Positions 20,395-28,979 of a stretch of DNA of 64,000 bases are shown here, in pieces. The position numbers and the translations under genes are program-made. This DNA comes from Bifidobacterium mongoliense DSM 21395. Lineage in GTDB: Bacteria > Actinomycetota > Actinomycetes > Actinomycetales > Bifidobacteriaceae. The stretch covers positions 16 to 64,015 of the forward strand of contig NZ_JGZE01000009.1 in NCBI RefSeq assembly GCF_000741285.1. The letters run 5' to 3'. The notes beneath the pieces were generated by a model. It made no database searches. It was not told the DNA's origin and saw only the letters and a program-made list of their open reading frames with translations. Positions within the stretch are counted from its first letter, which is position 1. Every line of letters begins with the position of its first letter.

Positions 20395-21744
20395 TTAGCT
20401 TTTCACAACCGGGGTCTTAAAAAGATCATTCAAGGCTTCAGACATTGTTGGATGAGTATAGATCATGTCGCGTAATCTTTCGTAAGGTAATTTGGCCTTC
20501 ATTGCCAATGCAATTAGATTGATGGTTTCATGAGCCTCAGCGGCATACAATGTTGCCCCTAAAATAAGGTGTGTTTTTTGATCAACGATTACCTTATAAA
20601 GCCCGCGTTGATCCTCCAAGACACGGGCCTTTGGAATCGCCTTGACTGATAGCTTGAAGGTTTGTAAAACATAACCTGCACTCTTAGCTTGACGTTCATT
20701 TAAGCCGACGTTAGCCAGTGGTGGATTTAGGAACGAAGCAGTCGGTATCACCATTCGATCGGCCGTTGAGCGATCTCCCTTATCAAACAATTGATCTACA
20801 ATAATACGAAAATCATCCAATGAGACATAAGTGAACATAGGACCGCCATTAACGTCGCCCAAAGCCCAAACGTTTTGTACTGTGGTCCTTAAATGATCAT
20901 CGACCTGAATAGCACCACGACTGGTTAAAGCAATATCGGTATTTTCTAGCCCTAAACTATTTATATTAGGCCGTCGACCGACTGCAACCAATACCGCATC
21001 AAATTTCGCAGTGTTGGTTTGATCACCTTGTTGATAATATAATGTAACCTTCTCACCATTATCTTTTACTTGAGTTAGTTGAGTCGCCGGTTTAATCTCG
21101 ATCCCGGCATCAGTCAGATCTGCTACGACCTCGGTCGCAATATCAGGATCTTCGCGCTCTAACAATCTGGTATGTTGGTCGAAAATCGTTACATGCGTAC
21201 CAAAGGAATTAAACATTCCAGCAAATTCAAGGCCAATATAACCGCCACCAATAATTGCTAGTCGTTTCGGTTGTTTCTCCAATTCCATAGCTTCTTTAGA
21301 CGTAAAAATCCGCTGACTAAATTCTAACCCTGGGATTGATGGCCAATTTGGAACTGCTCCAGTATTAATAAAGATACGTTCACCTCTCACCTTCTTAGTC
21401 GTTCCATCACTCATTACGACTGCCAAAACATAATTGTCGATAAAACGGGCTGACCCATCCCAAACCGTTGCTAGTGGCTCATCAGCCACCATGTGATAGT
21501 TTTTGTTTCGCAACTGTCTAGTCATCTCACCACGCTTATTAACTGCTGTAGTGAAGTCCACGCCACGTTGGCCATTAAAAATTAAATTTTTAGATGGTAG
21601 GCAGCCAACATTGATGCAAGTTCCTCCGTACATTTGTTTAGACCGTTCAATCAGAAGCACGGTCTCATCATGCTGCGCCAAGTACTTAGCTAATGTCTTA
21701 CCCGCCTTACCAAATCCAATAATAATATTTTTAAATTTATCCAT
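20395..21744 (-). CDS. rclA: RclA-type flavin disulfide reductase (HOCl/HOSCN and copper stress)
   Basis: 449 residues, full length. FAD site IIGFGKAGKTLAKYL (about 8-22), redox pair GGTCINVGCLPSKN (Cys43, Cys48), NAD(P) site AIIGGGYIGLEFAG, second FAD motif VWALGDVNGG, dimerisation domain ending HPTMSEALNDLF. The GFGKAGKT start, MYGGTCIN context and SEALNDLF end closely follow E. coli RclA rather than mercuric reductase or lipoamide dehydrogenase, and no N-terminal metal-binding domain is present. RclA homologues reduce copper(II), and related enzymes reduce hypothiocyanous acid, protecting gut bacteria from phagocyte and peroxidase oxidants. It lies inside the low-GC block and is its only intact large gene. 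Confidence 0.85.
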   Translation of the reverse strand: MDKFKNIIIGFGKAGKTLAKYLAQHDETVLLIERSKQMYGGTCINVGCLPSKNLIFNGQRGVDFTTAVNKRGEMTRQLRNKNYHMVADEPLATVWDGSARFIDNYVLAVVMSDGTTKKVRGERIFINTGAVPNWPSIPGLEFSQRIFTSKEAMELEKQPKRLAIIGGGYIGLEFAGMFNSFGTHVTIFDQHTRLLEREDPDIATEVVADLTDAGIEIKPATQLTQVKDNGEKVTLYYQQGDQTNTAKFDAVLVAVGRRPNINSLGLENTDIALTSRGAIQVDDHLRTTVQNVWALGDVNGGPMFTYVSLDDFRIIVDQLFDKGDRSTADRMVIPTASFLNPPLANVGLNERQAKSAGYVLQTFKLSVKAIPKARVLEDQRGLYKVIVDQKTHLILGATLYAAEAHETINLIALAMKAKLPYERLRDMIYTHPTMSEALNDLFKTPVVKS

Positions 21745-22083
21745 TGTTTTACCCGCCTTTTACTAGTCATTTGTTACTGCACTTATTATAAGTAAGCGAA
21801 GCGTCAAAAGCAAGTTATATGCTCAACTACCTATTTATATGATTTGACTTTATAGTCATCATTTCACCATCTTATTTGTCTTTTACCACAGTTTTCCCTC
21901 TAGTAGCTGATTTTATGACCTTCTTTACTTTTATAATCGTACTGTCTGGTAGGGTTTGCGCCCGCTCTTGGACCGCCCTCCTGGACGCTTGTTATTTCCC
22001 ATTGCAGCAGTATTATTAGCCTTGCTTGCTGACCTTGCTAGTGTTGTAGCTTTCCTTTGCTGTCAAGAGCGGTTTTATTGCTC
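21745..22083. other. AT-rich intergenic DNA of the foreign block
   Basis: No convincing complete gene. On the minus strand a short open tail reads MGNNKRPGGRSKSGRKPYQ and ends near 21,940. It may be the end of a broken plasmid or mobilisation gene, but I cannot name it. Composition remains low in GC like the rest of the block. Confidence 0.4.
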
Positions 22084-22112
22084 TTGGTTGATTTTTAATT
22101 CCCCTGTATAAT
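22084..22112 (+). promoter_or_regulatory. Promoter of the type I toxin mRNA
   Basis: TTGGTT (-35, 22084-22089), a 17-nt spacer and a perfect TATAAT (22107-22112). Transcription would start near 22,119, leaving a leader of about 90 nt before the toxin ATG. Confidence 0.7.
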
Positions 22113-22210
22113 GGATTGAGCAAGAAGTTTTAAGGGCGGTGGCTGTCTTTTCCCTTGCGAGGTGAGGCCCATGGGAACATGGAATAATCTTCAGGAAGGT
22201 TTCACAGTCA

Positions 22211-22300
22211 ATGAGCGTCTTCCAGACACTCTCGTTGATATTGCTGTTTGGCACGTTTTTAATCGCGCTACTCAGCTATATCGACAAGCACCACAAATAA
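22211..22300 (+). CDS. Putative holin-like toxin of a type I toxin-antitoxin system
   Basis: 29 residues, starting MSVFQTLSLILLFG and ending LLSYIDKHHK. It is one hydrophobic helix with a short charged, basic C-terminal tail. This matches the putative holin-like toxin peptides common in lactobacilli and related in style to TxpA/BsrG toxins, which insert into the membrane and depolarise it when their RNA antitoxin is absent. GGAAGG (22194-22199) is the ribosome site. The message carries a long leader, a strong promoter and a terminator after the gene. An antisense promoter faces it from downstream. Confidence 0.8.
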   Translation: MSVFQTLSLILLFGTFLIALLSYIDKHHK

Positions 22301-22301
22301 A

Positions 22302-22424
22302 AAAGCCGCACCGATCATCACTTTGGCGAGTTACGGGACGACATTATCGTTTAGTTAACTAATGCCACCGCCTTTGAAGCGGCTTGCGTGGGAAGTCCTG
22401 TTTTCGGCGGGACTTCCTTTTTCT
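22302..22424 (-). ncRNA. Predicted antisense antitoxin RNA
   Basis: On the minus strand a TATAAT (22431-22436) with TAGCCA 17 nt upstream would start an RNA near 22,424. It would run back across the 3' part of the toxin message and could end at the T-tract next to the toxin stop. It would be complementary to the toxin mRNA terminator region and 3' trailer, as in txpA/ratA and bsrG/SR4 pairs. Ends are estimated from promoter and T-tract only. Confidence 0.55.
22391..22422 (+). terminator. Terminator of the toxin mRNA
   Basis: GGAAGTCC (22391-22398) pairs with GGACTTCC (22410-22417), followed by TTTTT. The same inverted repeat lies at the 5' end of the antisense RNA. Confidence 0.75.
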
Positions 22425-22430
22425 GTTTAT

Positions 22431-22459
22431 ATTATAGCATGACCTTTAAAAACTGGCTA
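22431..22459 (-). promoter_or_regulatory. Promoter of the antisense RNA
   Basis: Read on the minus strand: TAGCCA, 17-nt spacer, TATAAT at 22431-22436. The -10 is perfect and the -35 matches four of six consensus bases. Confidence 0.55.
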
Positions 22460-22667
22460 ACGCTTTAAACTTTGATCAAATTCGGATTTGGGTTGTTTGA
22501 TTGATGAATTTTCTTCAGTAAATGCTTGCAGCTGTTTTTGTGTTCGATTACTGATTTCATGGTGTATATCATTTAGTTTATTTTTTAGTTCTGATTTTTG
22601 TTGTGGGTTCCTTGCTTGCTGAACTTGTTGTTGCAAGCTTTGATATTTGCGCGCATCTGGACTTCGC
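22457..22667 (-). pseudogene. C-terminal fragment of a coiled-coil (plasmid-type) protein
   Basis: About 69 codons, no natural start. KYQSLQQQVQQARNPQQKSE then KLNDIHHEISNRTQKQLQAF is Gln/Asn-rich and predicted to be coiled coil, like the tails of lactobacillar mobilisation or replication proteins. The 5' side runs into GC-rich bifidobacterial sequence at about 22,665-22,680, so this is the right-hand truncation point of the foreign block. Confidence 0.5.
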
Positions 22668-22717
22668 GCACACATCCGGGCCTAACGCGCGCACATCACT
22701 AGGCCATCCGGGCCAGA

Positions 22718-23257
22718 TCAGCTCGCGCCGAGCGCCACGCCGATACCCAGAACGATTGCTCCGCCCAAGGTGACGACCATAAGCGAGTTCTTCATCGGCA
22801 CGTGCAGGAAGCGGTACCTGACCCAGGCGATCACCACGAGTTCGATGGCGACCACGATGAAGGCCGCGATCAGCGACCAGTGCAGACTGGGGATGAGGAA
22901 CGGCAACGTATGGAACGTTCCGCCGATGGTGGTCATCAGACCCGTGACCGCACCACGCACGATGGCGGACCCACGACCGGTCGTCTTGCCGTTGTCGGAC
23001 AACGCTTCGGACCACCCCATGCTCACGCCGGCGCCGAGCGCCGTGGCCATACCCACGATGAATGCGGCGTGCGGACCGGAGAATATGGCGGCCGCGAAGA
23101 CCGGCGCCAGGGTGCTGACCGTGCCATCGATCAGCCCCACGAGTCCCGGCTGCACGTATCGCAGGAGGAAATCGTCATGGTTGCGGACGCGCAACAGGCG
23201 CATCCCCCGTGTCGCCGGAATATCAGTTGCTTCCAGATCTGTATCTATCGTCATCAT
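22718..23257 (-). CDS. VIT/CCC1-like membrane protein
   Basis: 179 residues from ATG 23257 (AAGGAG just upstream; the longer frame has none). LRYVQPGLVGLIDGTVSTLAPVFAAAIFSG near residue 35 and GMATALGAGVSMGWSEALSD near 70 are the two characteristic VIT/CCC1 membrane segments. Three further helices follow (LPFLIPSLHWSLIAAFIVV; MVVTLGGAIVLGIGVALG). Family members move Fe(II) or Mn(II) out of the cytosol. The cytosolic metal-binding or rubrerythrin domain of larger relatives is absent. The gene lies just outside the foreign block and has normal bifidobacterial codon use. Confidence 0.75.
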   Translation of the reverse strand: MMTIDTDLEATDIPATRGMRLLRVRNHDDFLLRYVQPGLVGLIDGTVSTLAPVFAAAIFSGPHAAFIVGMATALGAGVSMGWSEALSDNGKTTGRGSAIVRGAVTGLMTTIGGTFHTLPFLIPSLHWSLIAAFIVVAIELVVIAWVRYRFLHVPMKNSLMVVTLGGAIVLGIGVALGAS

Positions 23258-23432
23258 TGCTCCTTCGCCTACTATCTTAAGTAGTTTTAAATAAGAAGCA
23301 AGTTCAAACAGCGATTCGTTTGAGGTATTAAGATGCCGCGAGCAACCGCGAACGGAACACTGCCGGAACTCGCAACGCAATTAGAAGTTCAGTCCGGTGA
23401 CTCTGGAGGCCCAAATCCTCAAACCCCAACCC

Positions 23433-24146
23433 TCAGACCTCCGGCACCCTGGTGGGCATGTCCATCGCGTCGCCCTCGTCGATGCCGCGGATCACCCGGC
23501 AGGGCACCCCGGCGGCGAAGGAATTCGGCGGAATGTCCCTGGTGACCACCGATCCGGCACCGATGACGGACCCCGCACCGATCGTCACACCTCCGGCGAC
23601 GGTCACGCCCGACGCCAGCCAGCAGTTGTCGCCGATGGTGATCGGCGCGCCGTATTCATAGTCGAAAGTGGAGCCATCGGCGGCTTTCCTCACGTTCCGA
23701 TCCTGCCAGCGCATCGGGTGTATCGGCGTGGCGAGTGTGACGTTGGGACCGAACATCACGTGGTTACCGACGGTCACCGGGCACACGTCCAGCACGGTCA
23801 GGTTGAAATTGGCGTACACATGGTCGCCGAACGTCGTGAACTCCCCGTAATCGAAGAAGATCAGACCCGCGACGTCGCTGCCCTCGCCGCAGTGCGGCAG
23901 TAGTTCGGTCAGGATTGCGGCGCGCTGCACGGTGTCGGATTCGTGGGTACGGTTGAAATCCACGCACAGCCGGTGAGCGTGTTCTCGCAGCCGGGCGAGC
24001 TCCGGATCGGCGGCGTTGTAGAGTTCGCCGGCCAGCATATGGTCGCGTTCGGCATGGCCGCCGGCGGTCCGCTCATGTGCGGTCTGATCCCGTTCAAAGT
24101 GGTCCGTCTGATTGTCCGTCAGGTTGTTCGTCACATGATCCGTCAC
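23433..24146 (-). CDS. Sugar O-acetyltransferase, LbH (maltose/galactoside acetyltransferase type)
   Basis: About 237 residues if started at GTG 24146. The conserved part begins ERDHMLAGELYNAADPELARL, the family N-terminal helix region. FDYGEFTTFGDHVYANFNLTVLD and the catalytic-His region ATPIHPMRWQDRN follow. The left-handed beta-helix hexapeptides are ITIGDNCWLASGVTVAGGVTIGAGSVIGAGSVV (pattern repeats I/V-G-x). It acetylates sugars with acetyl-CoA, probably for detoxification. The open frame extends further upstream through an imperfect tandem repeat that looks non-coding, so the exact start is uncertain. Confidence 0.85.
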   Translation of the reverse strand: MTDHVTNNLTDNQTDHFERDQTAHERTAGGHAERDHMLAGELYNAADPELARLREHAHRLCVDFNRTHESDTVQRAAILTELLPHCGEGSDVAGLIFFDYGEFTTFGDHVYANFNLTVLDVCPVTVGNHVMFGPNVTLATPIHPMRWQDRNVRKAADGSTFDYEYGAPITIGDNCWLASGVTVAGGVTIGAGSVIGAGSVVTRDIPPNSFAAGVPCRVIRGIDEGDAMDMPTRVPEV

Positions 24147-24252
24147 GATGGATCTCGCTTTCCGCGGCGCCGAGGGCCGCATCGGGGTATGAAGGGGGGT
24201 TGGAGCGTGTGGCGAACGCCAATCCATGATCCACGCGACCATGCCGACCGTC

Positions 24253-24335
24253 GCCACCGATCGACACCGATTGCGACCGATCGACACCACTCGAGCCCAT
24301 TCGACACCACTCGAACCCACTCGACATCGCGTACC
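24253..24335. repeat. 20-bp periodic repeat upstream of the acetyltransferase
   Basis: TCGACACC or a close variant begins at 24261, 24281, 24301 and 24321, exactly 20 bp apart. TCGA-containing spacers lie between copies (TCGAGCCCAT, TCGAACCCAC). It fills the gap between the ABC permease end and the acetyltransferase start. Confidence 0.75.
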
Positions 24336-24432
24336 CCCACGTGCCGGATCGGAGTCAATGCTCACGATCCGACCGCAGGTGGCACTAATCTACAGCACCG
24401 TCCCGCACGGCACACCGACTCGCCACAACCAC

Positions 24433-27167
24433 TCATTCCACGCTTTTGAGCGAGCTTACGGGATCGATCCGGTCGAGCACCGGGTTGGTGAACAGCTGCA
24501 CCACACCGGCGAAGGCCAGCGTGACACCGGCGGCGATGAGGTAGCTCGTCCATTGCACCCTGACCTCGAAATACAGCGACGGCATGTTGAGCGCGACGGC
24601 GAGCAGTCCGCCGATGAGCCGGCCGAGCGGCAGTCCGAGCAGCGTGCCGATGGCGGTGAGGATGACCATCTCCTTGTTCACGTACCGGTGCACCTCGCGA
24701 TCGGTGAAGCCGAGCACCTTGATCGTGGCCATCTCGCGCAACCGTTCGGAGACGTTCGTATTCGCCAGCGTGAACAAGACCACCAACGCCAATCCGCCCG
24801 CCAACACGGCGATGAGGGCCATGACGGCGCTCATCAGGTCGAAACTGAACCCATCCGCCAGGGCCGCCGAACTCAGCGACGACACCACACCATCCTCACG
24901 GCCGAGCGTTGTGGCGAAGGCCTTATGCGACTCCCGATCACCCGACAGGGTCGCGAGCGCCGCGTTGGCAACGAAAGGCTTCGTCTCGGCACCGGACTGC
25001 CCAGAGCCATCCGTTTGCGCCTGACCACCAGACTCCCCCGAACCACCGGACTGCCCCGCGGCATCAATCATCGCCTCGTACACGCTGCGCGACATATACA
25101 CATCGGCACCGATGAGACTGCGGAACACCGCATCCACCCTGGCCTCGGTACGCGTCACGCTGCCGATGCGCAGGTCCACGGTGGAACCTTGCTTGATACC
25201 CAGCGAATTAGCCGCACTCTGCGTGACCAGCATGCCGTCGTCGCCAAGCTTCAGCCGCGGCCCGGCGCTCTGCGTCCACCCCAGGCCCAACGACGACACG
25301 AGACCGCCCCGGGCCTCACGCAGGTCGACCATGCGGCTCAGATCCTCGCCGTCCGGCACGACCACGACCTGAACGGACTCGCTGCCCTATCCGCTGCCCT
25401 TATCAACCAGGGAAAGCTCGGCGGCCTCCACCCGCACCCGAACCATGGCGGTGACCTTCTTGTCGTTCTGGAGTCGGTCGAGCACCTCGGTCGCGCGCCC
25501 GTCCTGAGCCACGGCCATGAGGTCGTAACGGTAGATGCCGCCGTACTGCCGTTGGCCGAGCGACGCGACGGTGTCGTTGATGGCCAGCCCGCACAGGATG
25601 AGGGCGGTGCATCCCGCCACCCCTCCGACGGTCATGATGAGCCGGCCCTTGAACCGGAAGAGGTTGCGAGCCGTCACCTTGTTGAGGAAGCTCATCCGTC
25701 GCCACAGCCATCCGATACGTTCCAGAAGCATGCGGGCGCCGGCCTTCGGTGCCTTGGGCCGCATGAGCGACGCCGGCATCCTGCGCGCCTCGCCCATGAC
25801 GGCCATGACGGTTGCGCCGCACACGGCCACGAGGAACAGGGCCAGGCCGCCCAGGCCATAGAGGAGGTCATAGGTCAGGGTCATGTGCGGAATCACATAC
25901 AACCCGCCGATCACGCGCATGAGGAACACGGGGATGCCGATGAATCCGACCAGCTCACCCAAACCACCGCCCACCAGGCAGGCGACGCCGGAGAACAGGA
26001 GGTAGCGCAGCACGATGACGCCCTTGCCGTACCCCAGCGCCAGATAGGTGCCGATCAGGCCGCGATGCTCCTCGACCATGCGGGTCATGGCGGTCAGGCT
26101 CATGAGGACCGCCACGGCCAGGAACACCACGGGGAAGGCACGGCCGATCGATTCTATGGACCGCAGGTCGTTGGTCAGTCCGGAGAAGTTCTGATGCTCG
26201 GTGCGATCGTTGACGTACCACCCGCCCGTGGTCGCCTCAGGTAGGGATTCGATGCGATCGACCACACGGCCGACGTGGTCCCGATACGACGAGGAGAAGG
26301 TGTCGAGCTCGTTCGCACCGCTCACCCGCAGGGAGATCGCCGCATACGCCGGCAGGGCCGCACGCTGCTGCCCGAGGTCCTGCGCCGAGCCTTGCGTGGA
26401 ACCTTCGGTAGCACCTTGCGCAGAGTCTTCTGCCGAGCCTTGCGCAGAACCTTGCGCGGATGCGGCGGCGAGCTCGTCTGCGGGCGCGGGAAGATCGGTG
26501 ACGAACACGGTGTAGTCGACGGTGGAGGCGCGACGGAAGGTGCCGTCGCGATACCCCGCAGGATTGTCGAGGTCCTGCGGATCGAGCACCACGCCCGTGA
26601 TGACGGGCCGCGACGTGGTCGCGCCATGGGTTGAGACATGAGACGATCCGTCCGCGGATCCCGTATCGGCAGCCGCTCCGTCGGAGTCCACACCGGATAC
26701 GGCCGCCGTCGTCAACGCCAGCTTGTCGCCGAGTTTCGCGCCGCTGTCCAGCATATACCGTTCGGTGACGGCGACCTCGTCGGTCGTGGCGGGCATGCGG
26801 CCCGCTGCAGATACGGCTGGTTCAGCCGCTTCGTGCCGATGCGGGTCACCGCGAAGTTCTTGTCCACGTCCTTCACCGTGGTCGTCGCCATGGCCGACCG
26901 CTCGGGTTGCACGGTTTCCACACCCTCCACGCCGGCCAGCGCCTTGACGTCGTCATCGCTCAATCCCGTCGCCGAGGTGACCTGGATGTCGTAGAGCCGT
27001 TGCCGCTCGTAGAACCGTCCCGCCGATACGAAGGCGTCACGGCACCCGGCGTAGATGCCCGTCAGCACCGCGACGCCGAGCATGGTGATGATCGCTATCG
27101 ATGCGAACCGTTTCGAATTGCCCAGCGAGGTGCGCCAGGCGTCCTTGGCATATGCGCCGTACCGCAT
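24433..27167 (-). pseudogene. MacB/FtsX-like ABC transporter permease, broken by a frameshift and a nonsense codon
   Basis: One gene of about 912 codons from ATG 27167 (AAAGGAG upstream). The N-terminal piece reads SLGNSKRFASIAIITMLGVAVLTGIY, the first membrane segment, and runs to about 26,790. There the frame shifts (YLQRAACPP versus MPATTDEVAVTERYM). The next frame has the membrane blocks GRAFPVVFLAVAVLMSLTAM and FRFKGRLIMTVGGVAGCTAL and ends at an in-frame TAG (25387-25389). Seven codons later the same frame continues to 24433, with the last FtsX helices (LMSAVMALIAVLAGGLALVV). Intact permeases of this type pair with the adjacent ATPase to export peptides or lipids. Confidence 0.85.
26385..26465 (-). 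repeat. Short tandem repeats coding SAQG/SAED in the permease
   Basis: CCTTGCGCAGA-like units of about 12-15 bp recur and encode SAQGSAQGSAEDSAQG then TEGSTQGSAQD in the extracytoplasmic loop. They look like slippage expansion and are not CRISPR: they are coding and have no unique spacers. Confidence 0.6.
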
Positions 27168-27181
27168 GATTCCGCGCTCCT

Positions 27182-27883
27182 TTACCACTCGATGTCGGCG
27201 ACGGGCGTCGGTGAGGGGTTCAGGGTGCTGCCCATCACCTTGCCGCTGCGGAAATGGATCACCTGGTCGGCCATGGGGGCGATCGCGTTGTTGTGCGTGA
27301 TGATGATGACCGTGATCCCCTCGTTGCGATTGACGTCCTGAAGCAGTTGCAGGATCTGCTTGCCCGTGGCGTAATCCAGGGCCCCCGTGGGCTCGTCGCA
27401 CAGGAGCAGCTTGGGCTTCTTCGCGATGGCGCGGGCGATCGAGACCCGCTGTTGCTCGCCGCCGGAGAGCTGACTGGAGAAGTTGTTGAGCCGCTTGCCC
27501 AACCCCACCTTGCCCAAGGTCTGCGCGGGGTCGAGATGATCGTCGGATATCTGCGAGGCGAGTTCGACGTTCTCCAGCGCCGTAAGGCTGGGTATGAGGT
27601 TGTAGAACTGGAAGACGAAGCCGATGTCGGTGCGCCGGTACATGACGAGCTCCTTGTGCGACAGCCGCGTGATATCGCGGCCGTTCACCAGCACCGAGCC
27701 CTGCGTGGCCGTGTCCATGCCGCCCAGGATGTTGAGCGCCGTGGTCTTCCCGGCTCCCGACTGCCCCAGCACGATGGCGAGCCGGCCCTCCTCGATATGG
27801 AAGTCGGCGTCGTCGAGTGCGCGGATCGTCGAATCCCCGGCGGGGTATTCCTTGATCACATGATTGAATTCGATATAGGCCAT
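27182..27883 (-). CDS. ABC transporter ATP-binding protein (MacB/LolD type)
   Basis: 233 residues from ATG 27883. Walker [13 protein letters not shown] (about 38-49), Q-loop [13 protein letters not shown], signature [15 protein letters not shown], Walker [14 protein letters not shown]-loop IIITHN. The Q-loop and signature wording are typical of LolD/MacB-class exporters. It sits 14 nt upstream of the permease start and would drive it. Since the permease is disrupted, the ATPase may be an orphan. Confidence 0.93.
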   Translation of the reverse strand: MAYIEFNHVIKEYPAGDSTIRALDDADFHIEEGRLAIVLGQSGAGKTTALNILGGMDTATQGSVLVNGRDITRLSHKELVMYRRTDIGFVFQFYNLIPSLTALENVELASQISDDHLDPAQTLGKVGLGKRLNNFSSQLSGGEQQRVSIARAIAKKPKLLLCDEPTGALDYATGKQILQLLQDVNRNEGITVIIITHNNAIAPMADQVIHFRSGKVMGSTLNPSPTPVADIEW

Positions 27884-27942
27884 GATCGCCCCTGTCGTCG
27901 CGAGTTGAAGATGGTGTGGTTGTCCCGTACACTCAATTAAAA

Positions 27943-27975
27943 CAACATGGTGTTGCTTTGACAACCAACAGTTGG
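27943..27975. promoter_or_regulatory. Two palindromes between the ABC exporter and the TetR gene
   Basis: CAACA-TGG-TGTTG (27943-27955) and CCAAC-A-GTTGG (27965-27975) are perfect palindromes sharing the CAAC/GTTG word. They lie in the intergenic space between the divergent ATPase and TetR genes, where a TetR operator is expected. Confidence 0.5.
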
Positions 27976-28131
27976 GTTCACGGAGACGCCTATCCGACAC
28001 GACGCCTCCGACCTGTCGGTTCAGAAACAACGCGGGCCCCGACCGTCGGGAATTCCCCCGCCCCGGACCCGCCGTCGCAATCGCCACGGAGGCCACGACA
28101 CGCCGACCACGAGAGCACCAAGGAGCTGACC

Positions 28132-28776
28132 GTGACCACACCACCGCAGATGCCACCACATCACACACCGCCCCTCACCGAAAGCCGCAAGACGCGGTAC
28201 ACGCGCGCCACGCTGCAGGACGCGCTCATGGAGCTGCTCGCCCGCAAGCCGCTGGCGAAGATATCGGTCAAGGAACTGTGCGCCCGGGCTGACGTCAACC
28301 GCTCGACGTTCTACGCGCACTACGCCAACACCGAGGACCTGCTCGGCGATATCGAGCGTTCGACGCTGGACTGGGTGGGCGAGACCCTCGCGACGGTCAA
28401 TCGGGCGACCATGGCCGACGACCAGGAGGCGATCCGGCAGGTCCTGGAACAGGTCTGCGCCTACATCCGCAGCAATCACAACCACCTCCAGGTCCTCATG
28501 AGCCCGCAGGCCGACCTGGGGTTCCAGCAGGATCTCATCGGGCTGATCTACGGCTTCAGCGGCTTTCGCGGCGTCGGCCAAGTCGACGAGGATGACGCGG
28601 ACGAGGACGCCTCGATGCGCTTCCACTTCGCCGTGTCGGGCAGCATCGGGCTCATCCAGTACTGGCTGAGCACCGACCTCGCGGCATCCTCGGCGAGCGT
28701 GGCCTCGACGATCTACACGATGTCGGTGCCGTCGCTCGCCCCCGCGCTCCCCCGGGACCCCTCCCGCACACGCTGA
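28132..28776 (+). CDS. TetR/AcrR-family transcriptional regulator
   Basis: 214 residues from GTG 28132, preceded by AAGGAG. The N-terminal HTH is RATLQDALMELLARKPLAKISVKELCARADVNRSTFYAHY (residues about 25-65; key motif ISVKELCxxADVNRSTFYxHY). A helical ligand-binding domain follows. Divergent from the ABC exporter, so it probably represses that operon and is released by a ligand, perhaps the export substrate. The last 10 residues are Pro/Arg-rich. Confidence 0.9.
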   Translation: MTTPPQMPPHHTPPLTESRKTRYTRATLQDALMELLARKPLAKISVKELCARADVNRSTFYAHYANTEDLLGDIERSTLDWVGETLATVNRATMADDQEAIRQVLEQVCAYIRSNHNHLQVLMSPQADLGFQQDLIGLIYGFSGFRGVGQVDEDDADEDASMRFHFAVSGSIGLIQYWLSTDLAASSASVASTIYTMSVPSLAPALPRDPSRTR

Positions 28777-28902
28777 ATCCCGAGCGCCAACTCGGCGGAT
28801 CATCGCCCGTCCGCGCCCCGTCTGGACACCCCCGGACACGCCCGTCAACACCTCCCGAACACCGCCGCAGCAGGTCGAACCGCACATTCACCGAAGCCTG
28901 TT

Positions 28903-28931
28903 TTGTAGCTAGCAAGATTCTGTGCTACATT
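28903..28931 (+). promoter_or_regulatory. Promoter of the sugar importer operon
   Basis: TTGTAG (-35, 28903-28908), 17-nt spacer, TACATT (-10, 28926-28931). Confidence 0.5.
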
Positions 28932-28933
28932 AG

Positions 28934-28963
28934 TTTACGCGCTTCAATATTGACGCGTGTAAA
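28934..28963. promoter_or_regulatory. 30-bp operator palindrome for a LacI-type repressor
   Basis: Fifteen-bp arms with two mismatched pairs: TTTACGCGCTTCAAT and ATTGACGCGTGTAAA. The central TCAATATTGA is perfect. It begins 2 nt after the -10 and ends 16 nt before the binding-protein ATG, so a bound protein would block transcription. The likely ligand is the LacI protein encoded at the far end of the locus. Confidence 0.6.
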
Positions 28964-28979
28964 TGAGGAAAGAGGACAT

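Noticed and set aside
20395..21744. Mercuric reductase assignment
   Set aside because: No MerA N-terminal metal domain, no C-terminal Cys pair, and no mer genes nearby. The N- and C-terminal motifs follow RclA.
22162..22362. 66-codon open frame over the toxin region
   Set aside because: The overlapping 29-codon frame has the proper ribosome site and toxin-like hydrophobic sequence. The longer frame is a frame shadow.
24226..26244. 672-codon plus-strand open frame
   Set aside because: Runs opposite the ABC permease and through the 20-bp repeat. No domain, and composition is typical of antisense frames.
26385..26465. Possible CRISPR array
   Set aside because: Units are 12-15 bp, coding, without unique spacers. 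No cas genes in the window.
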